A stretch of 64,000 nucleotides of DNA from Providencia sp. PROV188 (GTDB lineage: Bacteria; Pseudomonadota; Gammaproteobacteria; Enterobacterales; Enterobacteriaceae), in NCBI RefSeq assembly GCF_027595165.1, contig NZ_CP097291.1, forward strand, positions 434,001-498,000. Direction: 5' to 3'. Below, in pieces: positions 9,422-21,382 of the stretch. The position numbers and the translations under genes were made by a program. Under the pieces are notes generated by a model, which saw nothing but the letters and a program-made list of their open reading frames with translations, ran no database searches and had not been told where the DNA came from. Position 1 is the stretch's first letter, and every line of letters begins with the position of its first letter.

Positions 9422-12400
9422 GTGTCCAGCAAGAAAAACCAATTAGAACAACAATTAAAAAATAGAATTCTCGTCCTAGATGGTGCGATGGGAACGATGA
9501 TCCAACGCCATAAACTCTCTGAAGAGCAGTTTCGCGGCGAGCGTTTTGCAGATTGGCCAAGCGACTTGAAAGGCAACAATGACTTACTTGTGCTAACTCA
9601 ACCTGAGATTATTCGCGATATCCATAGCCAATATTTTGCGGCAGGGGCGGATATTGTTGAAACCAATACGTTTAACTCCACCACCATTGCGATGGCGGAT
9701 TATAAAATGGAAGCACTTTCTGCGGAAATAAATGAAACCGCAGCTCGCCTTGCTCGTGAATGTGCCGATGAGTGGACATGTAAAACCCCAGAAAAACCGC
9801 GTTATGTGGCTGGGGTTCTGGGACCAACAAACCGTACAGCATCGATCTCCCCTGATGTGAATGATCCGGCCTATCGCAACGTGACGTTTGATCTGCTGGT
9901 GGACGCGTATCGTGAATCCACACGATCGCTGATTAAGGGTGGTGTCGATCTGATCATGATCGAAACTATCTTTGACACATTAAATGCAAAAGCGGCGATT
10001 TTTGCCGTAGAAACTGAATTTGAATCCCTTGGGATCCACTTGCCTGTGATGATTTCAGGGACTATCACTGATGCTTCGGGGCGAACTTTATCGGGGCAAA
10101 CCACGGAAGCATTTTACAACTCATTGCGCCACTCTCAGCCGTTATCATTTGGGCTTAATTGCGCATTGGGACCTGATGAACTGCGTCAATATATCGCTGA
10201 ATTATCTCGTATTTCAGAGTGCTATGTTAGCGCTCACCCCAATGCAGGGTTACCGAATGCATTCGGTGAATACGATCTTGATGCCCAAAATATGGCGCAG
10301 CAGATCCGCGAATGGGCGGAGGCTGGCTTTTTAAATATCGTCGGTGGATGCTGTGGTACCACGCCACTTCACATCCAAAAAATGGCACAAGCCGTTGAGG
10401 GACTAAAACCTCGCCAGTTACCAAAATTACCTGTGGAATGTCGGTTATCCGGTTTAGAACCGCTGAATATTGGTGCGCAATCTCTATTTGTGAACGTTGG
10501 TGAGCGCACTAACGTCACAGGCTCTGCAAAATTTAAGCGTTTAATTAAAGAAGAAAATTACCAAGAAGCCCTTGATATCGCTCGCCAACAAGTGGAAAAC
10601 GGCGCGCAGATCATCGACATCAATATGGATGAGGGCATGTTAGATTCCCACGCGGCGATGGTGCGTTTTCTGAATTTGATCGCGGGAGAACCTGATATTG
10701 CACGAGTGCCTATTATGATCGACTCCTCGAAATGGGACGTGATCGAAAAAGGGCTGAAGTGCATCCAAGGCAAAGGGATCGTGAACTCCATCTCCATGAA
10801 AGAGGGGGTTGATGCCTTTATTGAACACGCCAAATTAGTCCGTAAATATGGTGCGGCAATGGTGGTCATGGCGTTCGATGAAGTGGGGCAAGCTGATACC
10901 CGCGAGCGTAAAATCGAAATTTGCCGCCGCGCATACCAAATATTAACGGAAACGGTCGGTTTTCCACCTGAAGATATTATTTTTGACCCGAATATTTTTG
11001 CAGTTGCTACGGGGATTGAAGAGCATAATAACTATGCTGTTGATTTTATTGAAGTCTGTAAAGATATCAAAGATCAACTGCCCCATGCGTTGATCTCAGG
11101 TGGGGTGTCTAACGTCTCTTTCTCATTCCGAGGCAATGATCCGGTGCGTGAGGCAATTCACGCTGTTTTCCTGTATCACGCGATCCGCAATGGGATGGAT
11201 ATGGGGATCGTCAATGCGGGGCAACTGGCCATTTATGACGATCTTCCCGCCGAGCTCAAAAACGCGGTAGAAGATGTGATCCTCAATCGCCGAGAAGACG
11301 GCACTGAAAAGCTACTGGAACTGGCTGAAAAATACCGTGGAACAGGAGGACAGGAGCAGCAAGTTCAACAAGCGGAATGGCGCAGCTGGGAAGTGGAAAA
11401 ACGGCTTGAATACTCGCTAGTGAAAGGGATTACGGAATTTATTATCCAAGATACGGAAGAGACTCGCCAACGTGCGTCAAGCCCGATCGAAGTGATTGAA
11501 GGCCCGCTAATGAACGGCATGAACGTGGTGGGTGACTTATTTGGTGAAGGAAAAATGTTCCTGCCCCAAGTGGTGAAATCCGCCCGCGTGATGAAGCAAG
11601 CCGTGGCGTACTTAGAGCCGTATATTCAGGAGCTAAAACAGTCGGGAAGCAGTGCAGGTAAAGTATTACTAGCGACGGTGAAAGGGGACGTACACGACAT
11701 TGGCAAAAATATTGTGGGTGTCGTTTTACAGTGTAATAACTATGAAATCATTGATTTAGGCGTCATGGTGCCGTGTGAAACGATCCTAAAAACCGCCCGG
11801 GAACAAAACGTCGATATTATCGGTTTATCGGGTCTGATTACGCCGTCATTGGATGAGATGGTGCATGTGGCAAAGGAGATGGAGCGACAAGGGTTTACCT
11901 TACCACTATTGATTGGAGGCGCAACGACCTCGAAAGCTCATACTGCGGTGAAAATCGAGCAAAACTATTCAGGACCTACGGTCTATGTGCAGAACGCATC
12001 CCGTACGGTGGGGGTCGTCGCTGCATTACTTTCAGCAACCCAAAAAGCCGAGTTTGTTGCCCGAACGCGTCGTGAGTATGAGACGGTTCGCCTGCAACAT
12101 GGGCGCAAAAAACCAAGAACGCCACCCGTTACATTAGAAGCCGCTCGCGCTAATGGGGTGAATATTGATTGGCAACAGTACCAGCCGCCGGTTCCTAAAT
12201 TCCTAGGCGTTCAAGAAGTGACGGCTTCCATTAAAACATTGCGTGACTATATCGATTGGACACCATTCTTTATGACATGGTCATTGGCTGGTAAATACCC
12301 GCGAATTCTCGAAGATGAAGTGGTCGGGGAAGAGGCGCGCAAATTGTTGTCTGATGCCAATGCGATGCTCGACACGTTGGAAAGCCAAAACTTACTGACG

Positions 12401-13105
12401 CCAAAAGGGATTTTTGGAATTTTCCCAGCAAACCGCGTGGTGGATGATGTGGAAATCTATCGTTCCGATGCTCGGGATGAAGTCCAAGTGGTGGCACTTA
12501 ATTTACGCCAACAAACGTTGAAAACCGATTTTCCGAACTACTGTTTATCCGATTTTGTGGCACCTAAAGAGAGCGGTAAAGCGGATTATATTGGTGCATT
12601 TGCCGTGACTGGCGGGTTAGAAGAGGATGAGCTGGCTGAGCAGTATGAAAATACCCACGATGATTATAATAAAATCATGGTGAAAGCCTTGTCTGATCGC
12701 TTAGCAGAAGCTTTTGCGGAATATCTGCATCAACAAGTTAGAACCCAGTATTGGGGCTATGCGTCAGAGGAAGCACTGAGCAACGAAGAGTTGATCCGTG
12801 AAAATTATCAAGGCATTCGCCCTGCACCGGGTTATGCCGCTTGCCCTGAACACACAGAAAAGGAAAAAATCTGGCAACTTCTGAATGTGGAAGACAAAAT
12901 TGGTATGAAACTGACTAGCTCTTACGCAATGTGGCCGGGAGCCTCGGTGTCGGGTTGGTACTTTAGTCACCCTGATAGTAAATACTTTGCGGTGGCACAA
13001 GTGCAAAAAGATCAAATTGAAGATTATGCCAAACGCAAAGGAATGACGGTCGCAGAATTAGAACGCTGGTTAGCGCCAAACTTAGGCTATGACCCAGAAG
13101 ATTGA
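9422..13105 (+). CDS. metH: Cobalamin-dependent methionine synthase
   Basis: Transfers a methyl group from 5-methyltetrahydrofolate to homocysteine by way of cobalamin. The GTG at 9422 is chosen because AGGAGG (9408-9413) lies 8 nt before it and the resulting 1227 aa equals the E. coli length; the longer frame from 9359 has no such support. Modules appear in order: homocysteine domain with zinc ligands in GLNCALG and GGCCGTT, pterin domain ([22 protein letters not shown]), cobalamin cap and Rossmann domain with the ligand motif DVHDIGKNI, and a SAM-binding reactivation domain with RPAPGY-x-ACPEH. It is divergent from iclR and monocistronic by layout. Confidence 0.98.
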   Translation: MSSKKNQLEQQLKNRILVLDGAMGTMIQRHKLSEEQFRGERFADWPSDLKGNNDLLVLTQPEIIRDIHSQYFAAGADIVETNTFNSTTIAMADYKMEALSAEINETAARLARECADEWTCKTPEKPRYVAGVLGPTNRTASISPDVNDPAYRNVTFDLLVDAYRESTRSLIKGGVDLIMIETIFDTLNAKAAIFAVETEFESLGIHLPVMISGTITDASGRTLSGQTTEAFYNSLRHSQPLSFGLNCALGPDELRQYIAELSRISECYVSAHPNAGLPNAFGEYDLDAQNMAQQIREWAEAGFLNIVGGCCGTTPLHIQKMAQAVEGLKPRQLPKLPVECRLSGLEPLNIGAQSLFVNVGERTNVTGSAKFKRLIKEENYQEALDIARQQVENGAQIIDINMDEGMLDSHAAMVRFLNLIAGEPDIARVPIMIDSSKWDVIEKGLKCIQGKGIVNSISMKEGVDAFIEHAKLVRKYGAAMVVMAFDEVGQADTRERKIEICRRAYQILTETVGFPPEDIIFDPNIFAVATGIEEHNNYAVDFIEVCKDIKDQLPHALISGGVSNVSFSFRGNDPVREAIHAVFLYHAIRNGMDMGIVNAGQLAIYDDLPAELKNAVEDVILNRREDGTEKLLELAEKYRGTGGQEQQVQQAEWRSWEVEKRLEYSLVKGITEFIIQDTEETRQRASSPIEVIEGPLMNGMNVVGDLFGEGKMFLPQVVKSARVMKQAVAYLEPYIQELKQSGSSAGKVLLATVKGDVHDIGKNIVGVVLQCNNYEIIDLGVMVPCETILKTAREQNVDIIGLSGLITPSLDEMVHVAKEMERQGFTLPLLIGGATTSKAHTAVKIEQNYSGPTVYVQNASRTVGVVAALLSATQKAEFVARTRREYETVRLQHGRKKPRTPPVTLEAARANGVNIDWQQYQPPVPKFLGVQEVTASIKTLRDYIDWTPFFMTWSLAGKYPRILEDEVVGEEARKLLSDANAMLDTLESQNLLTPKGIFGIFPANRVVDDVEIYRSDARDEVQVVALNLRQQTLKTDFPNYCLSDFVAPKESGKADYIGAFAVTGGLEEDELAEQYENTHDDYNKIMVKALSDRLAEAFAEYLHQQVRTQYWGYASEEALSNEELIRENYQGIRPAPGYAACPEHTEKEKIWQLLNVEDKIGMKLTSSYAMWPGASVSGWYFSHPDSKYFAVAQVQKDQIEDYAKRKGMTVAELERWLAPNLGYDPED

Positions 13106-13174
13106 TTTGATCCATAAGATTGATTTTTCAGTTATTCGCCTCCATCTTATAGGTAGGAAATCTATTGGGAGCAA

Positions 13175-13765
13175 ATGATGAGCTATGAATTTATAATTGA
13201 AGGAAAACTGCCGTCCTCGGTAGTTTATCCTTATCAGATCCAAAATAGCGCCGCGCCAGAGACATTTATGATGAGCGAAGACGCGGTGAGTGCCATGATG
13301 AGTATTTTGCAAATCATGGACAAATTGGATACTGAAGATTCATTGACGGAACATTGCTTTAACCAAATTTGGTTAAGAAGCGAGTTAACGCCAGCAAGAG
13401 CAGAAGAAATTTATCTGTTCTTGGAAAACCAAGAGCGGGTTGAGCCGATCCCTTCACAAGAGGAAATCGACGCGTTTTATCAAGCGCAACAAGCGGAAGA
13501 TAAGTTACTCTCTAAAGAAAGTACCAAAGAAGGTATGGTTCCGGTTCATAAATTTGCGACCAATGATGGCTGGTTAATTACAGCGAAAGAGAGTGGATTA
13601 ATTGCCGAGGTATTTTCAGAAGAATTAGTGGGTGAAAACCATTTTGTGGTTTCCCAAATATCGACGCTATGCAAAATTAGCCATCAAAAATTGGAATTGA
13701 TTTTAATTGAGTGGGGTAAGTTTAATTTATTTGCCAGTAAGCATGGTGGATATCGCGTTAATTAA
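13175..13765 (+). CDS. Hypothetical protein, 196 aa
   Basis: Not recognised. The protein is soluble, acidic in the middle (a Glu/Gln-rich linker about 98-125) and has no signal peptide or membrane segment. Its C-terminal 65 residues could form a small winged-helix-like unit (QISTLCKISHQKLELILIEWG), but this is only an impression. Two ATGs are possible: 13175 and 13178. GGGAG (13167-13171) is better spaced for the second. It lies between metH and a Sel1-repeat gene in the same direction, about 70 nt after metH, so cotranscription with metH is possible. Confidence 0.7.
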   Translation: MMSYEFIIEGKLPSSVVYPYQIQNSAAPETFMMSEDAVSAMMSILQIMDKLDTEDSLTEHCFNQIWLRSELTPARAEEIYLFLENQERVEPIPSQEEIDAFYQAQQAEDKLLSKESTKEGMVPVHKFATNDGWLITAKESGLIAEVFSEELVGENHFVVSQISTLCKISHQKLELILIEWGKFNLFASKHGGYRVN

Positions 13766-13800
13766 TTTTGGGCATTAAGACAATTTAATTATTAATTAGA

Positions 13801-13841
13801 GGGTGATTAGCTCGTTTTATAACCAATTACGATAATCACCC
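13801..13841 (+). terminator. Inverted repeat after hypothetical gene, possible terminator
   Basis: GGGTGATTA (13801-13809) pairs with TAATCACCC (13833-13841) across a 23-nt loop, followed by AAATTATTTT. The long loop and interrupted T tract make it a weak terminator candidate. Confidence 0.35.
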
Positions 13842-13960
13842 AAATTATTTTCTTAAAAATTCACATCATTTGGTTATTTTCTGCTTATAGTCCTTATGAT
13901 TTTTGTATGGGAATGATATCTTATATAGCAGTGGTCAATGCCAAGCTGTGAGTAAATGTC

Positions 13961-15517
13961 ATGAAATTACCCTCTCTCTTATTTAGTTTCTGCATTATCT
14001 GTGCCCCTTATGTGCAAGCAGAGCCAATAGAGTCGGGTTCGTTTCATAACCAGCCAACCAAAGCGGCTGCTAACCAATCTTCCAACCCAATTATCACCCC
14101 TGTGGTTTTGACGCCTCAGGCGGACTCCGCTTTAGTTGAACCTTTACCTAAAGCCCTTGAAGTGACTGAGCCAAGCAACCTTCCAACCGATTTTCAAAGC
14201 AGTATTAAAGAGGCCAATGCGGGTAAAGTTGATGCCATGATTGACGTGGGTGTCGCTTATTTGGATGGCACAGACTTTCTCGATTCCGATGAAAATAAAG
14301 CCTATTACTGGTTTAAGAAAGCTTCTGATTTAAATAGCAATGATGGTGATTACTACATCGGGATGCTGGCACAGCGCAAAAAGGATTATGAGCAAGCGGG
14401 TAATTGGTATCGTAAATGCGCCGAAAAAGGCGATGCATACTGCCAATATGCGATGGGCTATTTATTTGAGCGTGGTTTAGGTGTCGAAAAAGACTATAAA
14501 CAAGCTCGCGCTTGGTATTATGAGGCCGCAGAACAAGAGCAAGAGTATGCACAGTTTGCCATTGGGTTGTTCTACCATGATGGGCTTGGTGGTGATATTG
14601 ACTACAATAAAGCTTTTACATGGTATGAGCGCAGTGCACGTAATGGCGTAGCCTCTGCCGTGAACAACTTAGCCGTGATGTATGAAAATGGCGAAGGCAT
14701 GGAAAAAGATGAGGATACGGCGATTTACCTGTATCGCCAAGCCGCGAACATGGGCTCCCCAGTTGCACAAAAAAATATGGGAGACTTTTACAGCAAAGGT
14801 CATCCGCTCGTTGAGCAAAATAACTACCAAGCCGTTTACTGGTATAAGCGCGCGGCAAACCAAGGTGAATTTTCGGCTCAATATGCGTTAGCGCAAGCGT
14901 ATGAGACAGGCGATGGCGTTGGGCAAGACCTGAGCGAAGCCTTCAAATGGTACCAAATGGCGGCAGATAATGAATCTGCTGAAGCCGCTATGAAAGTGGC
15001 TGAGTATTATGAAAAAGGCCTTGGCGGCGTTAAACCGGATATGGCGAAAGCCACCCAGTGGTATATCGAATTAGCGGATTCAGATATTGTCGACGCACAA
15101 TTAAAGTTAGCGAACTTATATCTGGCGGGTCAGTTGAAAGATGTTGAGATCCAGCAGATTGTGAAGTGGCTGGAAGTCACTAAAGAAGACAATATGGAAG
15201 CAAAAAACCAGTTAGCGATTTTTTATCTGACTGGAACTGGGGTTCAGCAAGATAGCCAAAAAGCACGGGAGCTTTTGGAGTCTGCGGCATTCAAAGAAAA
15301 CAGTGATGCGCAAAATAACCTCGGCGTAATGTATGCCCGAGGAGAAGGTGGCAGTAAAAATATTTTCCGCGCTATTATGTGGTTTGAGCGTGCGGATAAA
15401 CTGGGTAATGTGACCGCAAAAAATAACTTAGCATTATTGCAAAAAGACCATAATGCAAAAGCGAATATGCTGCAATATACAGAAAGTGTAAAAAATTCAT
15501 TGCCTTCTAAAAAATGA
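13961..15517 (+). CDS. Exported Sel1-repeat (TPR-like) protein
   Basis: A 518-aa protein with a signal peptide (hydrophobic core in MKLPSLLFSFCIICAPYVQA), so periplasmic. After a Pro/Ser/Thr-rich stretch (about 22-75) almost the whole protein is a solenoid of Sel1-like repeats of about 36 residues. Recurring signatures include A-x-WY-x-x-AA, YENGEGMEKD, YETGDGVGQD and YARGEGGSKN. About ten repeats can be counted. Such proteins act as scaffolds or regulators in envelope processes; no specific partner is visible here. It is followed by a terminator-like hairpin. Confidence 0.85.
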   Translation: MKLPSLLFSFCIICAPYVQAEPIESGSFHNQPTKAAANQSSNPIITPVVLTPQADSALVEPLPKALEVTEPSNLPTDFQSSIKEANAGKVDAMIDVGVAYLDGTDFLDSDENKAYYWFKKASDLNSNDGDYYIGMLAQRKKDYEQAGNWYRKCAEKGDAYCQYAMGYLFERGLGVEKDYKQARAWYYEAAEQEQEYAQFAIGLFYHDGLGGDIDYNKAFTWYERSARNGVASAVNNLAVMYENGEGMEKDEDTAIYLYRQAANMGSPVAQKNMGDFYSKGHPLVEQNNYQAVYWYKRAANQGEFSAQYALAQAYETGDGVGQDLSEAFKWYQMAADNESAEAAMKVAEYYEKGLGGVKPDMAKATQWYIELADSDIVDAQLKLANLYLAGQLKDVEIQQIVKWLEVTKEDNMEAKNQLAIFYLTGTGVQQDSQKARELLESAAFKENSDAQNNLGVMYARGEGGSKNIFRAIMWFERADKLGNVTAKNNLALLQKDHNAKANMLQYTESVKNSLPSKK

Positions 15518-15856
15518 ATCACTGAAAGAATCCATTCCATTTCATTTAAAAGCCAATAACCTTATTAATACTGTTGGCTTTTAATCATCTCTATCTATTT
15601 TGCTGTTTTCATCGTAATGACAAATATCATTTTGATATTCTTAAAAATTACTTTCTTACTCTTTCTTTTAAGATAATTACGTATTTCTACACCATAAAAT
15701 TTATCAATCTTTGTGAATTAGGAAGCTATTTTTATTTAGCTAAATAATGAAGTATAGTTTTATTAACTGGTTCTTTGTTGAGTCTTTGTTGTAAATCTCT
15801 CCATTAGATTAGAACGAGTTTAGTTGTTTTTTGAGCATGAAAAAATGAGGTGTTAA
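15518..15856. other. Intergenic stretch with one terminator
   Basis: Apart from the hairpin at 15548-15582, this AT-rich stretch shows no gene, tRNA or clear repeat. Confidence 0.4.
15548..15582 (+). terminator. Terminator of the Sel1-repeat gene
   Basis: AAAAGCCAA (15548-15556) pairs with TTGGCTTTT (15574-15582). The 9-bp stem ends in a T-rich right arm, a usual Rho-independent form with a 17-nt loop. Confidence 0.5.
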
Positions 15857-16102
15857 ATGAGCACTTATTGTTTTTTTATTAAATCTGACGAAGTTGTTGC
15901 GTTAGAGATGACTGAAACCCAAAATGCTACCGAGTTAGTGAATATGGGTTACCAAAAGCAGTTTGAAGAGATTGAGGCGAATAGCAAAGAATTAGCGTTA
16001 GCGCGCTTTGCAGATATTCGCGGAGAAGAGCTAAAAAGCACTTATGCTTTTGCAGGTGAGTCGACGTTTAGTGGGCTGATTACCTCTTTCCTAAGTCGTT
16101 AA
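15857..16102 (+). CDS. Small hypothetical protein, 81 aa
   Basis: Not recognised. The ATG has a good GAGGTG site 8 nt upstream and the frame ends just before a strong hairpin, which supports a real gene. The protein is acidic, with an amphipathic Glu/Ala/Leu-rich helix in the middle (about 33-58) and no signal peptide or membrane span. It is flanked by the Sel1-repeat gene and the convergent lysC. Confidence 0.6.
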   Translation: MSTYCFFIKSDEVVALEMTETQNATELVNMGYQKQFEEIEANSKELALARFADIRGEELKSTYAFAGESTFSGLITSFLSR

Positions 16103-16124
16103 ATTTATTTTTATTAGCAAGTCA

Positions 16125-16150
16125 AACGGGCAATCAAAAGATTGCCCGTT
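16125..16150. terminator. Strong hairpin between convergent genes before lysC end
   Basis: AACGGGCAATC (16125-16135) pairs perfectly with GATTGCCCGTT (16140-16150) around an AAAA loop. The 11-bp stem lies between the 81-aa gene and lysC. T tracts on either side are short. Confidence 0.6.
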
Positions 16151-16192
16151 ATCGTTTATGGATTGCTATTATTTATGGTTAGCTATCCGCTA

Positions 16193-17560
16193 TCACTCAA
16201 AAAGATTATTGTGCAGTGTGCGAACAATCTCTTCCGCGTCGTTACCTGGCACAAGCAGACAAATATTATGGCTGCTAGCACCGTAGCTGATCATACGGAT
16301 ATTAAAGGATTCCAACGCGCCGAAAATCTGTTTGCCGAGCCCGTTCACTTGTGAAAGTTGGTTACCAATAATCGCCACCAGAGCCAGGTTTTCTTCCACT
16401 TCTACACGGCACAGCGCGGATAATTCGGTCATTAAGGCATTAGTCAGCAAGCTACCATTAGTGCCTGTTGAGCCCGTTGTATCTAATGTCAGTGCGACAC
16501 TCACTTCCGACGTGGTGATCAAATCCACGGAAATATTATGGCGCAGCAAGATAGTAAAAATCTCTGCCAGGAAACCACGTGCATGCAGCATTTTCAAACT
16601 GTGCAAGGTCAGTAACGTTTGTTTGCGGCGTAATGCGAGCGCTCTAAATTGCGGAGGGTTTTCCGTTTGGTCGCTGACAATCGTCCCGCCTGCTTCTGGG
16701 GCTTTACTCGAGCCGACGAATACAGGGATCCCCGCACGCACTGCGGGTAATAACGTGGCTGGATGCAGAATTTTTGCTCCGAAAGTTGCCATTTCAGCGG
16801 CTTCATCAAAGGCGATTTCATCGATTTTTTGGGCATTCGGCACCACACGAGGGTCGGTGGTGTAAATGCCGGGTACATCCGTCCAAATATCTACGCGGGA
16901 TAGGTTCAATACTTCAGCCAGTAAGGCAGCGGTATAGTCACTTCCTCCGCGCCCTAGTGTGGTAGTGCGCCCTTTGGCATCACGCCCAATAAACCCTTGA
17001 GTGATAACAATCGATTCGGCTAAGCGTGGAAGTAATTGCTGCTGTGCGAGCACTTGTAGCTGTTCAAGATCCGGCTCAGCACGACCAAAGCTTTCATTGG
17101 TTCTCATCACTTTACGGACATCAAACCATTGTGAGGATGCCCCGCGCTGGCGCAATACTTCCACAAACAGTAATGTGGACATAATCTCACCGTGGCTGAC
17201 CATTTCGTCCGTTAAGGCATCAGAAGTGGCAAGAGAGGCGGAATCAGCTAAATGAGCGATGTTCTCAAGTAGACGGTCGATTTCTTCGCGAATAACGTTC
17301 GCAGTTTGCAGGTGTTCGATAATGTCATACTGAGTCTGTTTGACTCTTTGCAGTAGCTCATTGCGTTTATCAGTGTCGCAGCCTTCAGCGAGTTCAATGA
17401 GTAAGTTGGTGATCCCTGCACTTGCAGAAAGCACAACCACACGAACTTGATCATTTGCCAGTACGATATCCGCACTTTTATTCATGGCGTCGAAGTTAGC
17501 GACGCTTGTGCCGCCGAATTTTGCGATAACAAACTGATTACTGCCAGCTACTGTATTCAT
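16193..17560 (-). CDS. lysC: Lysine-sensitive aspartokinase III
   Basis: Phosphorylates L-aspartate, the first step of the lysine/methionine/threonine pathway; this isoform is normally inhibited by lysine. The 455-aa protein starts with the kinase motif KFGGTSVA and has GRGGSDYTAALLA in the catalytic domain, followed by two ACT domains (about 310-455) that bind lysine. The ATG at 17560 has AGGG 8-9 nt upstream. It is monofunctional, with no homoserine dehydrogenase part. In E. coli the lysC leader carries a lysine riboswitch; none was recognised here, and the leader instead holds other repeats and hairpins. Confidence 0.96.
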   Translation of the reverse strand: MNTVAGSNQFVIAKFGGTSVANFDAMNKSADIVLANDQVRVVVLSASAGITNLLIELAEGCDTDKRNELLQRVKQTQYDIIEHLQTANVIREEIDRLLENIAHLADSASLATSDALTDEMVSHGEIMSTLLFVEVLRQRGASSQWFDVRKVMRTNESFGRAEPDLEQLQVLAQQQLLPRLAESIVITQGFIGRDAKGRTTTLGRGGSDYTAALLAEVLNLSRVDIWTDVPGIYTTDPRVVPNAQKIDEIAFDEAAEMATFGAKILHPATLLPAVRAGIPVFVGSSKAPEAGGTIVSDQTENPPQFRALALRRKQTLLTLHSLKMLHARGFLAEIFTILLRHNISVDLITTSEVSVALTLDTTGSTGTNGSLLTNALMTELSALCRVEVEENLALVAIIGNQLSQVNGLGKQIFGALESFNIRMISYGASSHNICLLVPGNDAEEIVRTLHNNLFE

Positions 17561-17629
17561 TTTCCAATCCCTTTAATTAAACCGCCTATCTTTAAATAAT
17601 GCATGAACCCAAAATAATTCCTGCGGCGC

Positions 17630-17700
17630 AGGCCGAATACGGCACGACATCAACAGCTTGAAATACGTTGGAGTAATAGATTTATCGACTTTGGCACGTA
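17630..17700 (-). repeat. ERIC/IRU-end-like sequence in lysC leader
   Basis: Read on the minus strand, the stretch with CGTATTTCAAGCTG followed by GTGCCGTATTCGGC resembles the left end of enterobacterial IRU/ERIC elements (TACTTCAAGTTGCATG-type). Its translation gives the kind of short spurious ORF such repeats often yield. No matching right end was found, so it may be a solo or decayed copy. Confidence 0.35.
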
Positions 17701-17751
17701 TCGTCAATAATGAATCGAGGTAAATCAGTAATTCTAATGATGGGCAAATGA

Positions 17752-19566
<1,815 letters not shown>

Positions 19567-19871
19567 TGGCGTTTTTTTAAGCGACTAATAGCCTGTAATT
19601 GGCAGGCTATTAGTATCCTAATAAAATACGATTTTTAAGCTAACTCATTATAAATCAAATATTTTTCACAAAATTTTTACAATTTGTGTTGAATTAGCGA
19701 CTTTTTATATAAATTGTTATCTATCTTTAACCTTGCACAATAACAACGTGCTATTCTATCGCCCAATAATTTAGATGAACGATGCTGGTTGTGGCTTTAA
19801 TACGCTAGACGTTAACAAGCTTGAGTAGCAATCAGGGGATAACCATAATTACTATGGTGGAATTTGATTGA
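19567..19871. other. pgi-ubiC intergenic stretch
   Basis: This holds the pgi 3' hairpin (19584-19614) and then AT-rich DNA with no visible gene. The ubiC promoter should lie here, but no clear hexamer pair was chosen. Confidence 0.4.
19584..19614 (+). terminator. Hairpin downstream of pgi
   Basis: ACTAATAGCCTG (19584-19595) pairs perfectly with CAGGCTATTAGT (19603-19614), a 12-bp stem with a 7-nt loop. No T run follows directly, so it may act as a 3' stabilising hairpin rather than a terminator. Confidence 0.5.
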
Positions 19872-20375
19872 ATGCCTGAAACGATTTTTACCTCTCACCC
19901 GATAAACTGGTTAGAAGAGGGCGACGAGAGTGTTCCTGAAAGTGTATTAGATTGGTTGCAAGAGCAAGGGTCGATGACCAAGCGGTTTGAGCAGCATAGT
20001 CAGAAAGTGACGGTAATACCTTATTTAGAACGCTATATCTCACTGGATATGCTCACCGCCGACGAACAAAAATGCTTACCAATTAGTGAGCGTTATTGGC
20101 TACGGGAAGTGATTATGTATGGGGATAATATCCCTTGGTTGATTGGCAGAACGCTGATCCCAGAAGAGACGCTCACTGATAATGACAAAAAATTAGTGGA
20201 TATTGGGCGTGTCCCATTAGGGCGCTACCTCTTTAGTCATGAAAACCTAACCCGAGATTATATTGAAATGGGATCCAGCGCTGACCGCTGGGTACGCCGC
20301 TCCCTACTTAGATTGTCCCAAAAACCATTATTATTAACCGAAATATTTTTACCTGAATCACCTGCATATAGATAA
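19872..20375 (+). CDS. ubiC: Chorismate pyruvate-lyase
   Basis: Makes 4-hydroxybenzoate and pyruvate from chorismate, the first step of ubiquinone synthesis. The protein is 167 aa (E. coli 165). Recognisable elements are the N-terminal INWLEEGD, YWLREVIMYGDNIPWLIGRTLIP in the centre and PLGRYLFS followed by RRSLLRL near the C-terminus. The ribosome site is weak. It lies 62 nt upstream of ubiA, which uses its product, and the two form an operon. Confidence 0.95.
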   Translation: MPETIFTSHPINWLEEGDESVPESVLDWLQEQGSMTKRFEQHSQKVTVIPYLERYISLDMLTADEQKCLPISERYWLREVIMYGDNIPWLIGRTLIPEETLTDNDKKLVDIGRVPLGRYLFSHENLTRDYIEMGSSADRWVRRSLLRLSQKPLLLTEIFLPESPAYR

Positions 20376-20437
20376 CTATCTAACATAATTCAAATAACGT
20401 TTATGGGTAAAATAGAAGCATAAAGGAGCACGATAAC

Positions 20438-21304
20438 GTGGAGGGAAGTATGGCGCTAAGTAAATGGCATGCATACAGCCGTTTAATGCGTATTGATAGA
20501 CCTATTGGCTCACTGTTATTACTGTGGCCAACCTATTGGGCGCTGTGGATTGCCGCCCAAGGCACGCCAAGTTTGCATATTCTGATTGTCTTTACGGCCG
20601 GTGTATTTTTAATGCGTGCCGCAGGCTGTGTTATCAATGACTTTGCTGATCGTAATTTCGATGGGCATGTAGAAAGAACTAAACACCGACCACTGCCTAG
20701 CGGTGATGTTACGGAAAAAGAAGCAAAAATTCTATTTGCTGCGTTGGTAGGGCTCTCTTTCTTATTGGTATTGAGTCTGAATACCATGACCATCTGGTTA
20801 TCGGTCGCAGGCTTAGCGCTAGCGTGGATCTACCCGTTTGTGAAACGTGTGAGCCATTTGCCTCAAGTAGTCTTGGGCGCTGCATTTGGCTGGTCAATCC
20901 CGATGGGATTCTCAGCAGTTAGTGAGTCCTTACCACTAGTTTGTTGGTTACTGTTTTTAGTGAATATCATCTGGTCAGTGATTTATGACACGCAGTATGC
21001 CATGGTCGATCGTAACGATGATTTAAAAATTGGCGTGAAATCAACGGCGATTCTGTTCGGTCAATATGACAAGCTGATTATTGGTTTGCTGCAAATTGTG
21101 ATGGTTGGCTTGCTGGTGGTGATTGGCTCATTGGCTAACTTAGGCATGGTTTATTATGGTTCGTTAGTGCTAGCCGCTGCGCTGTTTGTTTATCAACAGC
21201 AATTGATGGTGAACCGAGAACGAGCGCCGTGTTTCAAAGCGTTTATGAATAATAACTATGTTGGCTTTATTCTGTTTATCGGTATGGTGATTAGTTATTT
21301 TTAA
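20438..21304 (+). CDS. ubiA: 4-hydroxybenzoate octaprenyltransferase
   Basis: Membrane enzyme that attaches the polyprenyl tail to 4-hydroxybenzoate in ubiquinone synthesis. It has 288 aa and about eight or nine membrane helices. Both prenyl-diphosphate/Mg motifs are present: [23 protein letters not shown] and [12 protein letters not shown]. The GTG at 20438 is chosen because AAAGGAG lies 9 nt upstream and the product MEGSMALSK lines up with the E. coli N-terminus; the ATG at 20450 is a possible alternative with GGAGGGA only 3 nt away. Confidence 0.96.
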   Translation: MEGSMALSKWHAYSRLMRIDRPIGSLLLLWPTYWALWIAAQGTPSLHILIVFTAGVFLMRAAGCVINDFADRNFDGHVERTKHRPLPSGDVTEKEAKILFAALVGLSFLLVLSLNTMTIWLSVAGLALAWIYPFVKRVSHLPQVVLGAAFGWSIPMGFSAVSESLPLVCWLLFLVNIIWSVIYDTQYAMVDRNDDLKIGVKSTAILFGQYDKLIIGLLQIVMVGLLVVIGSLANLGMVYYGSLVLAAALFVYQQQLMVNRERAPCFKAFMNNNYVGFILFIGMVISYF

Positions 21305-21322
21305 CCGCTAAAACGGGATAAG

Positions 21323-21357
21323 AAAAAGGGTAATGCAGATGCATTACCCTTTTTTAT
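21323..21357. terminator. Bidirectional terminator between ubiA and plsB
   Basis: AAGGGTAATGC pairs with GCATTACCCTT around an AGAT loop. The stem is preceded by an A run and followed by a T run, so it can terminate both convergent transcripts. Confidence 0.9.
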
Positions 21358-21382
21358 TGCTGAATATCATTGAGTTGCGATA

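Noticed and set aside
16332..16865. 177-codon open frame opposite lysC
   Set aside because: It is an antisense shadow of a strongly conserved aspartokinase gene; the translation has no recognisable domain.
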